From NCBI GenBank assembly GCA_018401275.1, contig JAGYKW010000001.1:1-64000 (forward strand): a stretch of DNA of 64,000 bases, in the 5' to 3' direction. Position numbers and translations under genes: made by a program. This DNA is from Nitriliruptoraceae bacterium. Its GTDB lineage: Bacteria > Actinomycetota > Nitriliruptoria > Nitriliruptorales > Nitriliruptoraceae. Under the pieces are notes generated by a model, which was not told the DNA's origin, ran no database searches, and worked only from the letters and a program-made list of their open reading frames with translations. Below, in pieces: positions 1 through 9,143 of the stretch; the stretch's first letter is position 1, and every line of letters starts with the position of its first letter.

Positions 1-344
1 TCCTGCACGCTGACCCAGGGTTCCCGACGACGCTCGGTGATCGGGTCTCACTCGGACACGGCGCGATCGTGCACGGAGCGACGGTCGAGGAGGATGTGCT
101 CATCGGGATGCGGGCGACGGTGCTCAACGGGGCACGGATCGGCGAAGGATCGCTCGTCGCCGCAGGTGCGCTGGTCCGTCCCGGAATGATGGTGCCGCCG
201 AGGTCGCTCGTGGCCGGGGTCCCTGCGGTCGTACGCCGCCCGGTAAACGCCGAGGACATCGCCATGATCGAGCGCACCCCGGCGGCCTACCTCCGGCATG
301 CGGAGGCGCACTCAGCGGCGCTCGCGGAGCACCGCCGCACCTGA
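1..344 (+). CDS. gamma-class carbonic anhydrase / hexapeptide-repeat protein (5' truncated)
   Basis: This is the C-terminal part of a left-handed beta-helix protein; the gene begins before the window and is read in frame from base 3. The hexapeptide pattern is clear: LGDRVSLGHGAIVHGATVEE, then VLIGMRATVLNGARIG and GSLVAAGALVRPGMMVP. The HGAIVHG stretch matches the histidine region that binds the metal in gamma carbonic anhydrases (YrdA/PaaY/CaiE type). The tail SLVAGVPAVVRRPV followed by a short helix is usual for this family. Catalytic activity cannot be confirmed, since many relatives are inactive or act on other substrates. The partner genes lie outside the window. Confidence 0.85.
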   Translation, partial: LHADPGFPTTLGDRVSLGHGAIVHGATVEEDVLIGMRATVLNGARIGEGSLVAAGALVRPGMMVPPRSLVAGVPAVVRRPVNAEDIAMIERTPAAYLRHAEAHSAALAEHRRT

Positions 345-582
345 CGTTCTGTCGGTGGCCGGGGTCAGAGCGCTGCCCACGATCGTGACATGACCGACGA
401 GTCCGCTGACTTCTCCGCCTGCACGCGTCGTGTCGAACGTCCCGGCCATCCAACGACGCTGGAAAGTGTCGACTGTCAGCGCTTTCGCCGGATCGGTCGG
501 AGGTGGGTCAGGATCACGTCACCCGGAATTTCCTTCTCGAGACGCAGCGCGATCTCGGGCTCGACGTGCGTGGAATGCGGGC
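345..582. other. intergenic region with a possible gene remnant
   Basis: No complete gene is visible between the carbonic anhydrase and the convergent Nudix gene. On the minus strand, about bases 476-580 in a frame different from the Nudix gene, the translation reads HSTHVEPEIALRLEKEIPGD and then VILTHLRP before a TGA. That is more protein-like than a chance frame and may be the tail of a lost gene. Base composition is slightly less G+C-rich than in the neighbouring genes. Confidence 0.35.
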
Positions 583-1299
583 TCAGCGGTCGCGGAGCAT
601 CGCCGGATGCAGCCGCGTCGCCCCGCCGCTGTGGTAGCGCCGCGCCGGACGCCCACCGGTCGGTCCTGATGGCGCGGTGCCCGCAGCTGCCCGCACGAAC
701 CCGGGGGTCGAGACGACCTTGCGTCGGAAGTTCGCCGGGTCGAGCTCGACGTCCCACACGGCCTCGTAGACGGTGCGCAGCTCCCCGAGCGTGAACGGCT
801 GCTCGAGCAATGCGGTCGCGAGCGACGTGTACTCGAGCTTCGCGCGCAGCCGCTCGAGCGCGTCGGGCACGATCGCCGCATGGTCGTAGGCGAAGCGATC
901 GGTAGACCAGGCCGCCGCCTCGCTGGCGGCGACGACGGTCGTACGGCGGGAGGCGGACGGCACGAGCGGACGTGCGGCCAGCGCGAGGTAGGCGATGGAG
1001 ACGACACGGGCTCGCGGGTCGCGGGCAGGCTCACCGTAGGTGCGCAGCTGCTCGAGCAGGACGGCCGGTTCCTCCGTGCCGATCAGCTCGGAGAGCGCGC
1101 GCAGTGCGGTGGCGTCAAGCGACTCATCGTCGCGCACGCGCCGTCCTGGGAGCGACCAGCGGCCGGCCTGGCTCGCGTCGTCCGGTTCCGTCAGCAGGAG
1201 GGTGAGGCGTCCGTCCTGAATGGCCATCGCGGCGACGTCGACCGCGACAGCGCAGCTTGAGATCCCCGCGACGCCCCCATCGTCCAGCGACTTGGTCAT
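583..1299 (-). CDS. nrtR: Nudix-domain transcriptional regulator, NrtR-like
   Basis: A 238-residue protein with an N-terminal Nudix domain (about residues 15-140) and a C-terminal winged-helix region (about 150-238). The Nudix box is degenerate: after GRRVRDDE the usual REL-EE helix reads LRALSEL, so one key glutamate is missing and hydrolase activity is doubtful. The C-terminal FTLGELRTVYEAVWD, FRRKV and GGRPARRY are typical of NrtR, a repressor of NAD synthesis and salvage genes that responds to ADP-ribose-type ligands. It starts in an ATGA overlap with pncA and lies downstream of pncB, so it probably controls its own operon. A perfect palindrome near the operon promoter (3301-3313) is a likely binding site. 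The assignment as regulator rather than active Nudix enzyme is inference. Confidence 0.8.
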   Translation of the reverse strand: MTKSLDDGGVAGISSCAVAVDVAAMAIQDGRLTLLLTEPDDASQAGRWSLPGRRVRDDESLDATALRALSELIGTEEPAVLLEQLRTYGEPARDPRARVVSIAYLALAARPLVPSASRRTTVVAASEAAAWSTDRFAYDHAAIVPDALERLRAKLEYTSLATALLEQPFTLGELRTVYEAVWDVELDPANFRRKVVSTPGFVRAAAGTAPSGPTGGRPARRYHSGGATRLHPAMLRDR

Positions 1300-1898
1300 G
1301 CGGCCTCGATGACCTCGACACCGGCGTCGCGCAGGCGCTCGATCGCACGTGCGCCGTCGCCCGGCGCGAGCTCCACCATGCGGGTCGCCGCGAGCGGGAC
1401 GATGGTGGTCAGTCCGAGCGCAGCGGAATCCTCGGCGGTCGCAGCGACGCACACGTCGCCGGCGAGGCCGACGACGACCACGCGGCTCACTGCGTGCTGC
1501 TCGAGCAGGCCGCCGAGCTCGGTCCGGGTCACGTCACCGCTGACCGGATCGCGAACGCTGAACCCCGAGTAGCCGTCGCCCCCGTCGACGCCCTTGCGCA
1601 CGACCGGACCGTCGACGTCGAGGTCGGGATGCAGCGCCGCGCCCCACGTGTCGCGCACGCAGTGCACCGGCCAGGGACCGCCGTCGGTGACGAAGTGCGG
1701 CGTGCGCTCCGGATGCCAGTCCTGCGTGTAGACGACGAGACCACCAGCGGCGCGGCAGGCTGCGACACGGGCGTTGACCTCCGGCAGGATGGCCTCGGCG
1801 TCGGCGACCGACAGTCCGCCCGCGGGATCGGTGAAGTCGTTCTGCACGTCGACGACGACGAGCGCCGTCGACACGTCGTAGGGCTCCAGCTTGACCAT
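1296..1898 (-). CDS. pncA: nicotinamidase
   Basis: A 200-residue isochorismatase-fold enzyme that deamidates nicotinamide to nicotinate in cytosolic NAD salvage. By alignment with the known family, the catalytic triad is Asp17 (VVVDVQNDF), Lys102 (RKGVDGGDGYSGF) and Cys150 (GLAGDVC). The metal ligands are Asp60, His62, His68 and His79 (TQDWHPERTPHF, PVHC). The chosen ATG has a GAGGGAG ribosome site 6-7 bases upstream. The product feeds the phosphoribosyltransferase encoded just upstream, and the stop overlaps the start of the NrtR-like regulator. Length and motifs are standard. Confidence 0.95.
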   Translation of the reverse strand: MVKLEPYDVSTALVVVDVQNDFTDPAGGLSVADAEAILPEVNARVAACRAAGGLVVYTQDWHPERTPHFVTDGGPWPVHCVRDTWGAALHPDLDVDGPVVRKGVDGGDGYSGFSVRDPVSGDVTRTELGGLLEQHAVSRVVVVGLAGDVCVAATAEDSAALGLTTIVPLAATRMVELAPGDGARAIERLRDAGVEVIEAA

Positions 1899-1953
1899 CG
1901 TGCGCTCCCTCACGCTCATATTCGCGGCGGACAAGTTCGCAGCGGGCATGTTC

Positions 1954-3273
1954 TCAGTGATCGAGGTGCACCGTCGGGATGCATGGCTCTCCGGGGGAGA
2001 GGTCGTGCGCGTCGCTCGGGAGCTCCGCCATCGCGGTGCGGTGGTGGGCGCGAGCGGTGTCGAGGTCGTCCGTGTGGACGATGTGGCCCTGCTCGACGAT
2101 GGGGACCTGCAGCGCACGGCTGGACACGGGCCGAGGGGTGCCGGCAGGCCGGAGCAGCTCGCGCCGCGCGATGCCGTCGGCGAGCTCGCGTGACGCGACC
2201 TTCCAGCGGCCGACGGTGGACTTCTCCCCACCGGCCTTCGCGACCGGCTCGAGCTCGCCGCCCGGTTGCCGGGCGCGTGCGACCAGCTTGTAGACGAACC
2301 CTGCTGTCGGCGCACCCGATCCCGTGACCAGCGAGGTGCCGACGCCGTACGCGTCGATCGGTGCCCCGGCGAGCGCCGCGATGGCGTGCTCGTCGAGATC
2401 GCCCGACACGACGATGCGCGCATCGGTGGCACCAGCATCGTCGAGGAGCGTCCGTGCCGTGCGCGCCATCGTCGGGAGGTCGCCGGAGTCGATGCGGATC
2501 GCGCCGAGCGTGGTCCCGGTGACGTCGAGCGCAGTGGCGATGCCACGCGCCGTGTCGAAGGTGTCGACGAGCAGCGTCGTCGCAGAGCCGGCGGTGGCGA
2601 CCTGCGAGACGAACGCGGCATGTTCGTCGTCGTGGACGAGGACGAACGCATGACCGGTCGTGCCTGCTGTCGGGATCCCGTAGCGGCGTCCGGCCTCGAG
2701 GTTCGAGGTCGCATCGAAGCCGACGAGCGCGGCGGCTCGCGCTGCGGCGACCGCAGCGCCCTCGTGCGTGCGGCGCGAGCCGAACTCGAGCATGCGGCGG
2801 CCCTGCGCGACCCCGACCATCCGTGCACCGGCGGCCGCGACGGCCGAGTCGTGGTTGAGGATGGAGAGGAGGACGGTCTCGATCAGCAGCGCCTCTCCGA
2901 ACGCAGCGACGACGGTCATGACGGGTGACCCGTCGACGTGGACCTCGCCCTCGCGGTAGGCGTGGATGTCCCCGCTGAAGCGGAAGTCGGCGAGCCAGCG
3001 GAGCGTCGAGGCGCTCACGACGCGCTCAGCCTCCAGCCAGCGCAGCACGTCGTCATCGAAGCGGAACGCCGCCAGGGCGTCGACGACGCGTGCGATGCCG
3101 GCGACGACCCCATAGCGGCGCCCAGCGGGCAGCCGACGGGCGAACACCTCGAACACGCTGGGACGCAGGGCGGTCCCGTCGTGCAGCGCCGCATCGAGCA
3201 TCGTGAGCTCATAGCGGTCGGTGAGCAGCGCCGTCGAGGGCAGCGGCGTCGAGGGCAGGGAGGAGGTGGTCAC
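1954..3273 (-). CDS. pncB: nicotinate phosphoribosyltransferase
   Basis: A 439-residue enzyme that converts nicotinate plus PRPP to nicotinate mononucleotide, the committed step of the Preiss-Handler pathway. The N-terminal LLTDRYELTML, the internal EFGSRRTHEG with the following ATSN, the IRIDSGDL segment and GVGTSLVTG all match the family. The GTG at 3273 was chosen because GGAG lies 7 bases upstream; the frame stays open to a GTG at 3324, but that would put the start inside the predicted promoter. It is the first gene of the salvage operon, with pncA 55 bases downstream. Confidence 0.93.
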   Translation of the reverse strand: MTTSSLPSTPLPSTALLTDRYELTMLDAALHDGTALRPSVFEVFARRLPAGRRYGVVAGIARVVDALAAFRFDDDVLRWLEAERVVSASTLRWLADFRFSGDIHAYREGEVHVDGSPVMTVVAAFGEALLIETVLLSILNHDSAVAAAGARMVGVAQGRRMLEFGSRRTHEGAAVAAARAAALVGFDATSNLEAGRRYGIPTAGTTGHAFVLVHDDEHAAFVSQVATAGSATTLLVDTFDTARGIATALDVTGTTLGAIRIDSGDLPTMARTARTLLDDAGATDARIVVSGDLDEHAIAALAGAPIDAYGVGTSLVTGSGAPTAGFVYKLVARARQPGGELEPVAKAGGEKSTVGRWKVASRELADGIARRELLRPAGTPRPVSSRALQVPIVEQGHIVHTDDLDTARAHHRTAMAELPSDAHDLSPGEPCIPTVHLDH

Positions 3274-3300
3274 GCGTGAGCTCCACGACGCCGGTGTTCT

Positions 3301-3340
3301 GGTCACAGTGACCTTAACCTGCACGAGGAGCGCAGCGCAA
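3301..3340 (-). promoter_or_regulatory. promoter and palindromic operator of the NAD-salvage operon
   Basis: On the minus strand, TTGCGC (3340-3335) is followed after 18 bases by TAAGGT (3316-3311), a plausible -35/-10 pair in a G+C-rich genome. Overlapping the end of the -10 and the likely transcription start is the perfect palindrome GGTCAC-A-GTGACC (3301-3313). A repressor bound there would block transcription; the NrtR-like gene of the same operon is the obvious candidate, by inference. Confidence 0.55.
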
Positions 3341-3361
3341 GTCCGTGCACGACCGCGCGCC

Positions 3362-3377
3362 TATCCTCCCTGAGGAT
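3362..3377. promoter_or_regulatory. -10-like TATCCT with an embedded inverted repeat
   Basis: TATCCT at 3362-3367 could serve as a -10 for the DUF983 gene. It overlaps a perfect inverted repeat ATCCTC-CCT-GAGGAT (3363-3377). No matching -35 is seen, so this is a weak prediction; the repeat could also be a small operator in the divergent region. Confidence 0.35.
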
Positions 3378-3448
3378 GCGATGCCAGCGGTTCCGGAGGG
3401 ATCCGCGGTGCCGCGTGTGAGCGATCCCGATGGGGGATGGGGGGCCTG

Positions 3449-3910
3449 ATGGCGTTCTCCGGTTCCGCGTTGGCACGCGGCATGACCAACCGCTGCGCCC
3501 GCTGTGGCGCGCGCGGGATCTTCCGCTCCTACTACCGGCTCCACCCGACCTGCCGCTCGTGCGGGATGCGCTTCGAACGTGAGTCGGGGGAGTGGACGGG
3601 CGCGCTGATGATCATCATCGCGTTCACCGAGATCCTGTTCGCGCTGTGGTTCGGGATCGGCCTGTGGTCGACCTGGCCGGATGTCCCGTGGACGTTGCTG
3701 CTCATCGGCGGTGTCGTCCTGAACCTCGTCATCCCTGTCCTGTTCTACCCGTGGTCGCAGTCGGTGTGGATCGGGCTTCACTTCTCGTTCGTCCCGCTCG
3801 ACGCCGCGGAGGAGGCGGACGCGATCGCCGCTCTTGCTGCCGAAGCGCCGTCGTCCGAGCAGCTGTCGCCCGGGCAGGCGCCGGACGGTCCGGACGACGG
3901 CCAGCGCTAG
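3449..3910 (+). CDS. DUF983 family membrane protein
   Basis: A 153-residue protein with two cysteine pairs near the N-terminus (NRCARCG and CRSCG), then two hydrophobic helices (about residues 50-72 and 78-100), and an acidic, proline-rich tail. This is the DUF983 layout; the family's function is unknown. The ATG at 3449 was preferred over an in-frame ATG at 3437 because a G-rich ribosome site lies 4-5 bases before it. It stops with TAG, rare here, and the stop forms part of a TAGCCT hexamer that may be the -10 of gatCAB. Confidence 0.75.
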   Translation: MAFSGSALARGMTNRCARCGARGIFRSYYRLHPTCRSCGMRFERESGEWTGALMIIIAFTEILFALWFGIGLWSTWPDVPWTLLLIGGVVLNLVIPVLFYPWSQSVWIGLHFSFVPLDAAEEADAIAALAAEAPSSEQLSPGQAPDGPDDGQR

Positions 3911-3913
3911 CCT
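3908..3913 (+). promoter_or_regulatory. putative -10 (TAGCCT) for gatCAB
   Basis: TAGCCT begins with the TAG stop codon of the DUF983 gene and lies about 80 bases upstream of gatC. The same hexamer class (TAGCCT or TAGGCT) precedes several other genes in the window. No convincing -35 is seen. Confidence 0.3.
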
Positions 3914-3992
3914 GCTTCCGGACAGGGTCCGTGGGCGTATCCGCACGCGGGCACGTCCGCACCGGATGATGCCGGACGGGTCAGGAGACGCG

Positions 3993-4298
3993 ATGTCGAG
4001 CGGGGCGCTGAGCGAGGACGAGGTCCGTCACGTCGCGACGCTCGCACGGCTCGCGCTCGACGACGCGGAGATCACCGCGCTGACCCCGCAGCTCGCCGCC
4101 ATCCTCAGCTACGCCGAGCAGGTCGGCGAGGTCGCCGCGGACGACGTGGAGCCGATGACGCACCCGCTCGGTCTCATCGACGTCTACCGCGACGATGTCC
4201 GCACGCCCGGCCTGTCCGCCGACGACGTCCTCGCCGCCGCACCCGATCCGCAGGTCGGACGCTTCGGCGTCCCGCGGATCGTCGAGGAGGGTGCGTGA
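3993..4298 (+). CDS. gatC: Asp/Glu-tRNA amidotransferase subunit C
   Basis: A 101-residue GatC, the small subunit that stabilises the GatA-GatB complex. The N-terminal [19 protein letters not shown] and the EPMTHPLGL linker are diagnostic. The ATG at 3993 has AGGAG five bases upstream. The stop overlaps the GTG of gatA (GTGA), so the three subunits are translationally coupled in the order C-A-B. Confidence 0.95.
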   Translation: MSSGALSEDEVRHVATLARLALDDAEITALTPQLAAILSYAEQVGEVAADDVEPMTHPLGLIDVYRDDVRTPGLSADDVLAAAPDPQVGRFGVPRIVEEGA

Positions 4299-5881
4299 GC
4301 GACCGCGCGCTCACCCGGATGGGGGCAGCCGCGCTGGCCGACGCGATGCGCGCCGGCGACGTCAGTGCGCGCGAGGTCACCGATGCGCACCTCGACGTCA
4401 TCGCCGCCCACGACGGCATCGCTGCCGAGGGCGACGTGTGGCACGCGCTGCCCACCGAGCAGCTCGGGCCGGATGATGTCCACGCGTTCCTCGTCGTCAC
4501 CGCCGCACGCGCGCGGGCGCAGGCCGACGACGTCGACCGGCGACGAGTCGCCGGCGAGAAGCTCGGGCCGCTCGCCGGCGTGCCGCTCGCCCTCAAGGAC
4601 GTGCTCACGATGCGCGGCGTCCCGACGACCTGTGGCTCGCGCATGCTTGAGGGCTGGATCCCGCCCTACGACGCGACCGTGACGCGGCGCCTGCTCGAGG
4701 CGGACGTCGTCGTGCTCGGCAAGACGAACATGGACGAGTTCGCGATGGGCTCGTCGACGGAGAACTCCGCCTACGGGCCGACCCGCAACCCGTGGGACCT
4801 CGACCGCGTCCCCGGCGGCTCCTCGGGCGGTTCGGCAGCGGCGGTCGCCGCCGGCATGGCGCCGCTCGCGATCGGCACCGACACCGGCGGATCGATCCGC
4901 CAGCCGGCGGCGTTCACCGGCATCGTCGGTGCGAAGCCGACCTACGGCACCGTCTCGCGCTACGGCCTCGTCGCCTTCGCCTCGTCGCTCGACCAGGCCG
5001 GACCGTTCGCGCGCGACGTGACCGACACGGCGCTGCTGCAGGCGCTCATCCAGGGCCACGACCCGCACGATGCGACGTCTGACGCGCTGGAGCGCGACGA
5101 CCTCCTCGCGTCGCTGCGCGCAGGAGTCGACGGCATGCGTATCGGTGTGGTCGAGGAGCTCGAGTCCGCCGGCTGCGAGCCGGGCGTACGAACGGTGTTC
5201 CTCGAGGCGGTCGCGACGCTCGAACGGCTGGGTGCGCGCATCGAGCGCGTGTCGCTCCCGCACGTCCCCTTCGGACTGCCCGCCTACTACCTCGTCGCAC
5301 CCGCCGAGGCGTCGTCGAACCTCGCCCGCTTCGACGGCGTGCGCTACGGCATGCGCGTCGATGCGCCGTCCGCCGAGGCGATGAACGCAGCAACGCGCGC
5401 CACGGGCTTCGGCCCCGAGGTGCGCCGTCGCATCATGATCGGCACGCACGCGCTCTCCTCGGGCTACGTCGATGCGTACTACCTCCAGGCGGCGCGGATC
5501 CGCACGCTGATCGCGCGTGACTACGTCGCCGCGTTCGAGCACGTCGACGTGCTCATCAGCCCGACGGCACCGACGGTCCCGTTCCGCCTCGGCGAGCGCA
5601 CCGACGACCCGCTCGCGATGTACCGCAACGACGTCGCGACCGTCCCGGCGTCGCTCGCCGGCATCCCGGCCCTGTCCGTGCCCGCCGGCGTCACACCCGC
5701 CGAGGAGGGCTCCGGTCCGTTGCCCGTCGGCCTGCAGGTGATGGCGCCGCTGCGCGCCGATGCACGCATGTACCGGGTCGCCTACGCGCTCGAGCAGGCG
5801 CTGAGTCTCGATCCCGACCCGGCCACCCACGGTGGCGCGCGAGCCGTGCGCTCGGTGCGTGCTGGGGGAGGTGCGTCATGA
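4295..5881 (+). CDS. gatA: Asp/Glu-tRNA amidotransferase subunit A
   Basis: A 528-residue amidase that releases ammonia from glutamine for transfer to mischarged Glu-tRNA(Gln) or Asp-tRNA(Asn). The amidase triad is visible as Lys101 (LALKDV), Ser176 (PGGSSGGS) and Ser200 (GTDTGGS), with the family's usual 75- and 24-residue spacings. An extra segment of about 20 residues (around 40-60, after LDVIAAHDG and before DVHAFL) is not usual and may be lineage-specific. It starts GTG within the gatC stop and ends in an ATGA overlap with gatB. Confidence 0.96.
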   Translation: MSDRALTRMGAAALADAMRAGDVSAREVTDAHLDVIAAHDGIAAEGDVWHALPTEQLGPDDVHAFLVVTAARARAQADDVDRRRVAGEKLGPLAGVPLALKDVLTMRGVPTTCGSRMLEGWIPPYDATVTRRLLEADVVVLGKTNMDEFAMGSSTENSAYGPTRNPWDLDRVPGGSSGGSAAAVAAGMAPLAIGTDTGGSIRQPAAFTGIVGAKPTYGTVSRYGLVAFASSLDQAGPFARDVTDTALLQALIQGHDPHDATSDALERDDLLASLRAGVDGMRIGVVEELESAGCEPGVRTVFLEAVATLERLGARIERVSLPHVPFGLPAYYLVAPAEASSNLARFDGVRYGMRVDAPSAEAMNAATRATGFGPEVRRRIMIGTHALSSGYVDAYYLQAARIRTLIARDYVAAFEHVDVLISPTAPTVPFRLGERTDDPLAMYRNDVATVPASLAGIPALSVPAGVTPAEEGSGPLPVGLQVMAPLRADARMYRVAYALEQALSLDPDPATHGGARAVRSVRAGGGAS

Positions 5882-7362
5882 CGACGCCGTGGCTCGACGG
5901 CTACGAGCTCGTCGTCGGCCTCGAGGTCCACGTCGAGCTCACGACGCAGACGAAGATGTGGTGCGGCTGCGCGACCACGTTCGGCGACGAGCCGAACACG
6001 AACGTGTGCCCGGTCTGCTCCGGCCAGCCCGGAGCGCTCCCGGTCCCCAACCGTCAGGCAGTCCACGACGCGACGCTGCTCGGGCTCGCGCTCGGTGGGA
6101 GCATCTCCCCGCGCTGCCGCTTCCACCGCAAGAACTACTTCTACCCCGACCTCGCGAAGAACTACCAGATCAGCCAGTACGACGTGCCGCTCGTCCTCGA
6201 CGGGCGCCTCGAGGTCGAGGTCGAGCGCGACGGCGAGCTCGTCACCGAGGTCGTGGGCATCGAGCGCCTCCACATGGAGGAGGACACCGGCAAGTCGCTG
6301 CACCTCGGGGCGACCGGTCGTCTGCATGGGGCCGACCGGTCAGCGATCGACTACAACCGCTCGGGCGTGCCGCTGCTCGAGATCGTGTCGCACCCCGACA
6401 TCCGCGACCCCGAGACCGCACAGGCGTACCTCCGCGAGCTGCAGGCGATCGTGCGCACGCTCGGTGTCTCCGACGCACGCATGGAGGAGGGCTCGATGCG
6501 CTGCGACGCGAACGTGTCGGTGCGCCGCCCCGGTGCGGAGCTCGGCACGCGCTGCGAGATCAAGAACCTCAACTCGGTGCGCTCGCTCGGTCGGGCCATC
6601 CGCTTCGAGGCGCTCCGACAGGTGCAGGTGCTCGAGGACGGCGGTGCGATCGTCATGGAGACCCGTCACTGGGACGAGGAGGCCGGGGTCACCCGGACGC
6701 TGCGTCGCAAGGAGACGGTCACCGACTACCGCTACTTCCCCGACCCGGACCTCGTCGAGATGACCACGACCCCCGAGGCGGTCGAGCGTGTGCGTGCGGA
6801 GCTGCCCGAGCTGCCGGCGGTCACGCGTGCACGCCTCGCGGCCACCGGGGTCCCGCGCGCGCAGGCCGCGACGATCCTCGCCGGCGGGATGCTCACGCTG
6901 CTCGACGACGCGGTCGCTGCGGGTGCTGCGGCCCCGGCGGTCGCGAACTGGCTCGCCGGCGAGGTCACCGGGCACGTCTCCGCGGGTGACGCGACGCTCG
7001 AGGGCACGGGACTCACGGGTGCGCATCTCGCGGAACTCGTCGCCATGGTCGACGAGGGGGCGCTGTCGTCCACGATGGCGAAGCAGGTCCTCGCCGGCGT
7101 GTTCGAGTCGGCCGGGACGAAGGGTCCGCGCGCCGTCGCCGCCGAGGGCGGCCTCGAGCAGATCGGTGACGACGCTGCGCTCGGCGCGGTCATCGACGAG
7201 GTCGTCGCCGCGAACGCGGACACCGTCGCCGCGGTCCGTGGCGGCAACGAGAAGGCCATCGGTGCGCTCGTCGGGCAGGTCATGCGGGCCACGCAGGGTC
7301 GCGCCGACCCCAAGCGCACCAACGAACTGCTGCAGCGCGCGATCGCTGCTGCGGACGGCTGA
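5878..7362 (+). CDS. gatB: Asp/Glu-tRNA amidotransferase subunit B
   Basis: A 494-residue GatB, which phosphorylates the mischarged aminoacyl-tRNA with ATP and then amidates it. Seen are [10 protein letters not shown] at the N-terminus, the zinc-binding Cys cluster (WCGCATTF and CPVCSG), the EEDTGKS motif and SVRRPG. The C-terminal helical YqeY-like region recognises the tRNA. The length is normal. With gltX and tRNA-Gln elsewhere in the window, it fits the indirect Gln-tRNA route; no glnS is present here. Confidence 0.96.
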   Translation: MTTPWLDGYELVVGLEVHVELTTQTKMWCGCATTFGDEPNTNVCPVCSGQPGALPVPNRQAVHDATLLGLALGGSISPRCRFHRKNYFYPDLAKNYQISQYDVPLVLDGRLEVEVERDGELVTEVVGIERLHMEEDTGKSLHLGATGRLHGADRSAIDYNRSGVPLLEIVSHPDIRDPETAQAYLRELQAIVRTLGVSDARMEEGSMRCDANVSVRRPGAELGTRCEIKNLNSVRSLGRAIRFEALRQVQVLEDGGAIVMETRHWDEEAGVTRTLRRKETVTDYRYFPDPDLVEMTTTPEAVERVRAELPELPAVTRARLAATGVPRAQAATILAGGMLTLLDDAVAAGAAAPAVANWLAGEVTGHVSAGDATLEGTGLTGAHLAELVAMVDEGALSSTMAKQVLAGVFESAGTKGPRAVAAEGGLEQIGDDAALGAVIDEVVAANADTVAAVRGGNEKAIGALVGQVMRATQGRADPKRTNELLQRAIAAADG

Positions 7363-7388
7363 GCCGACGAGGCGGAGGAGGGACCGGC

Positions 7389-8993
7389 ATGGGCAGCGTC
7401 GACTACGTGGTGGTCGGTGCAGGCTCGGCCGGCTGCGCGCTCGCAGCAGGACTCGTCGAACGCACCGACGCGCATGTCCTCCTGCTCGAGGCCGGACCTG
7501 AGGCGCGTGATCCGCGTATCGCCGTCCCCGGCGCGACCGGCGATCTGTGGTTCGGTCGCAACGACTGGGCCTTCGTCACCGAGCCGCAGTCCGGACTCGA
7601 CGGACGGCGTGACACGTGGCCTCGTGGCCGGGTCGTCGGCGGTTCGTCCGCGATCAACGCGATGATGTGGGTGCGAGGGCTCGACGTCGACTTCGACGGC
7701 TGGGAGTCGGGCGGCGCGACGGGCTGGGGCGCCGAGCGCATGAACGCACTGTTCCACGTCATCGAGGACGACGAGCGCGGGCTGTCCTCCAGCCGTGGCG
7801 TCGGCGGACCGATGCGCATCGAACGGCAGCGTGACCCGCGTCCGCTCAGCCTCGCCTTCCTCGACGCCTGCACGGAGCTCGGCATGCGGGTCGTGGACGA
7901 CTACCACGCGCAGCCCGACGGAGCGGCGCTCACGATGGTGACGCAGCGCCGTGGCCGCAGGGTGACCGCCGCCGACGCGTTCCTCGCGCCGCACCGGTCC
8001 AGGCGCGGACGCGCACCGCTGGGTCCGGGCCGGCTGACGGTGCGCACCGGGGTGAGCGTCGACCGGGTGATCGTCGAGGACGGCCGAGCGGTCGGTGTCG
8101 AGGTCCGGGTCGGCGGCGAGGTGCGCACGGTGCGCGCCCGCAAGGAGATCCTGCTCGCCGCCGGCGCCGTGATGAGCCCGGTCCTGCTGATGCGCTCCGG
8201 CATCGGGCCCACCGACGAGCTCGAGCGCCACGGCATCGAGGTGCTCGTCGAGCATGCGGCCGTCGGCGCGGACCTGCAGGACCACATCGCGTCCGGCATG
8301 GTCGTCGCGACCGAAGGGGGGAGCCTGTACGGGGCCGACCGCGACCCGCGGGTCCTCGCCCGCTGGCTCGCACGCCGCATGGGGCCGGCGACGTCGAACC
8401 TCGGGGAGGCGATCGCCTTCCTGCGCACCGACGAGTCGTTGGCGGCGCCCGACATCGAGCTCCTTGCGATCCCCGCACCGATGCTCGACCACGGGCGCAC
8501 CCGGTTCCCTCAGCACGGGCTGACCATCGCCGCGATCGTGCTCACGCCGGAGAGCCGCGGCCGGGTCGGGCTGCGCTCTGCCGACCCCGACGCACCTCCG
8601 GTCGTCGACCCCGGCACGTTCACCGATGCGCGCGGCCGTGACCTCGAGCGCATGGTCAGCGGGCTGCGCACGGTCCAGGCGCTGCTGACCGAGACGCGGG
8701 CGCTCGGGGGGCGCGTCACCGGCCGGCTCGAGCCGCGTCAGCAGCTGCGGGACGCAACGGCGCTGCGTGCGCACGCGCGGGCGACCGCCCAGACGCTCTA
8801 CCACCCGGTCGGGACGTGTCGCATGGGCAGCGATGCGGCGGCGGTCGTCGACCCCGAGCTGCGGGTGCGCGGTGTCGCGGGCCTGCGGGTCGCCGATGCG
8901 TCGGTCATGCCGCGTGTCGTGCGCGGACACACGAACGCGGCGAGCATCGCGATCGGGGTCCGGGCCGCGGAGCTCGTCGCAGCAGGCGACTGA
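7389..8993 (+). CDS. GMC family oxidoreductase (choline dehydrogenase-like)
   Basis: A 534-residue FAD enzyme of the glucose-methanol-choline family. The FAD-binding GAGSAGCALA lies near residue 10, followed by LLLEAG and the GMC signature RGRVVGGSSAINAM. The C-terminal TLYHPVGTCRMG carries the conserved active-site His and RGHTNAAS the second. The substrate cannot be read from sequence; choline, other alcohols and aldehydes are all possible. No betaine aldehyde dehydrogenase or transporter lies alongside. A GGAGG site precedes the ATG, and the gene follows gatB by 26 bases, so it may be co-transcribed. Confidence 0.85.
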   Translation: MGSVDYVVVGAGSAGCALAAGLVERTDAHVLLLEAGPEARDPRIAVPGATGDLWFGRNDWAFVTEPQSGLDGRRDTWPRGRVVGGSSAINAMMWVRGLDVDFDGWESGGATGWGAERMNALFHVIEDDERGLSSSRGVGGPMRIERQRDPRPLSLAFLDACTELGMRVVDDYHAQPDGAALTMVTQRRGRRVTAADAFLAPHRSRRGRAPLGPGRLTVRTGVSVDRVIVEDGRAVGVEVRVGGEVRTVRARKEILLAAGAVMSPVLLMRSGIGPTDELERHGIEVLVEHAAVGADLQDHIASGMVVATEGGSLYGADRDPRVLARWLARRMGPATSNLGEAIAFLRTDESLAAPDIELLAIPAPMLDHGRTRFPQHGLTIAAIVLTPESRGRVGLRSADPDAPPVVDPGTFTDARGRDLERMVSGLRTVQALLTETRALGGRVTGRLEPRQQLRDATALRAHARATAQTLYHPVGTCRMGSDAAAVVDPELRVRGVAGLRVADASVMPRVVRGHTNAASIAIGVRAAELVAAGD

Positions 8994-9143
8994 GCGTCCT
9001 GCACGGCCGGTCCGGTCGCCTACCTTCACGGGGGAACGGGTTTCGGGTACCGGATATCAGGTGCTGGGATCGGGAAGCGGTCACGACCGAGGACGGCCGA
9101 GCCAGCGCGGCTGCCGGCACGGGCCGAGCGAGGAAGGACGGGC

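Noticed and set aside
6732-9029. Very long open frame antisense to gatB and the GMC gene
   Set aside because: Extreme G+C at third positions removes stop codons from antisense frames. The translation is Arg/Asp/Gly-rich without domains, and both sense genes are well supported.
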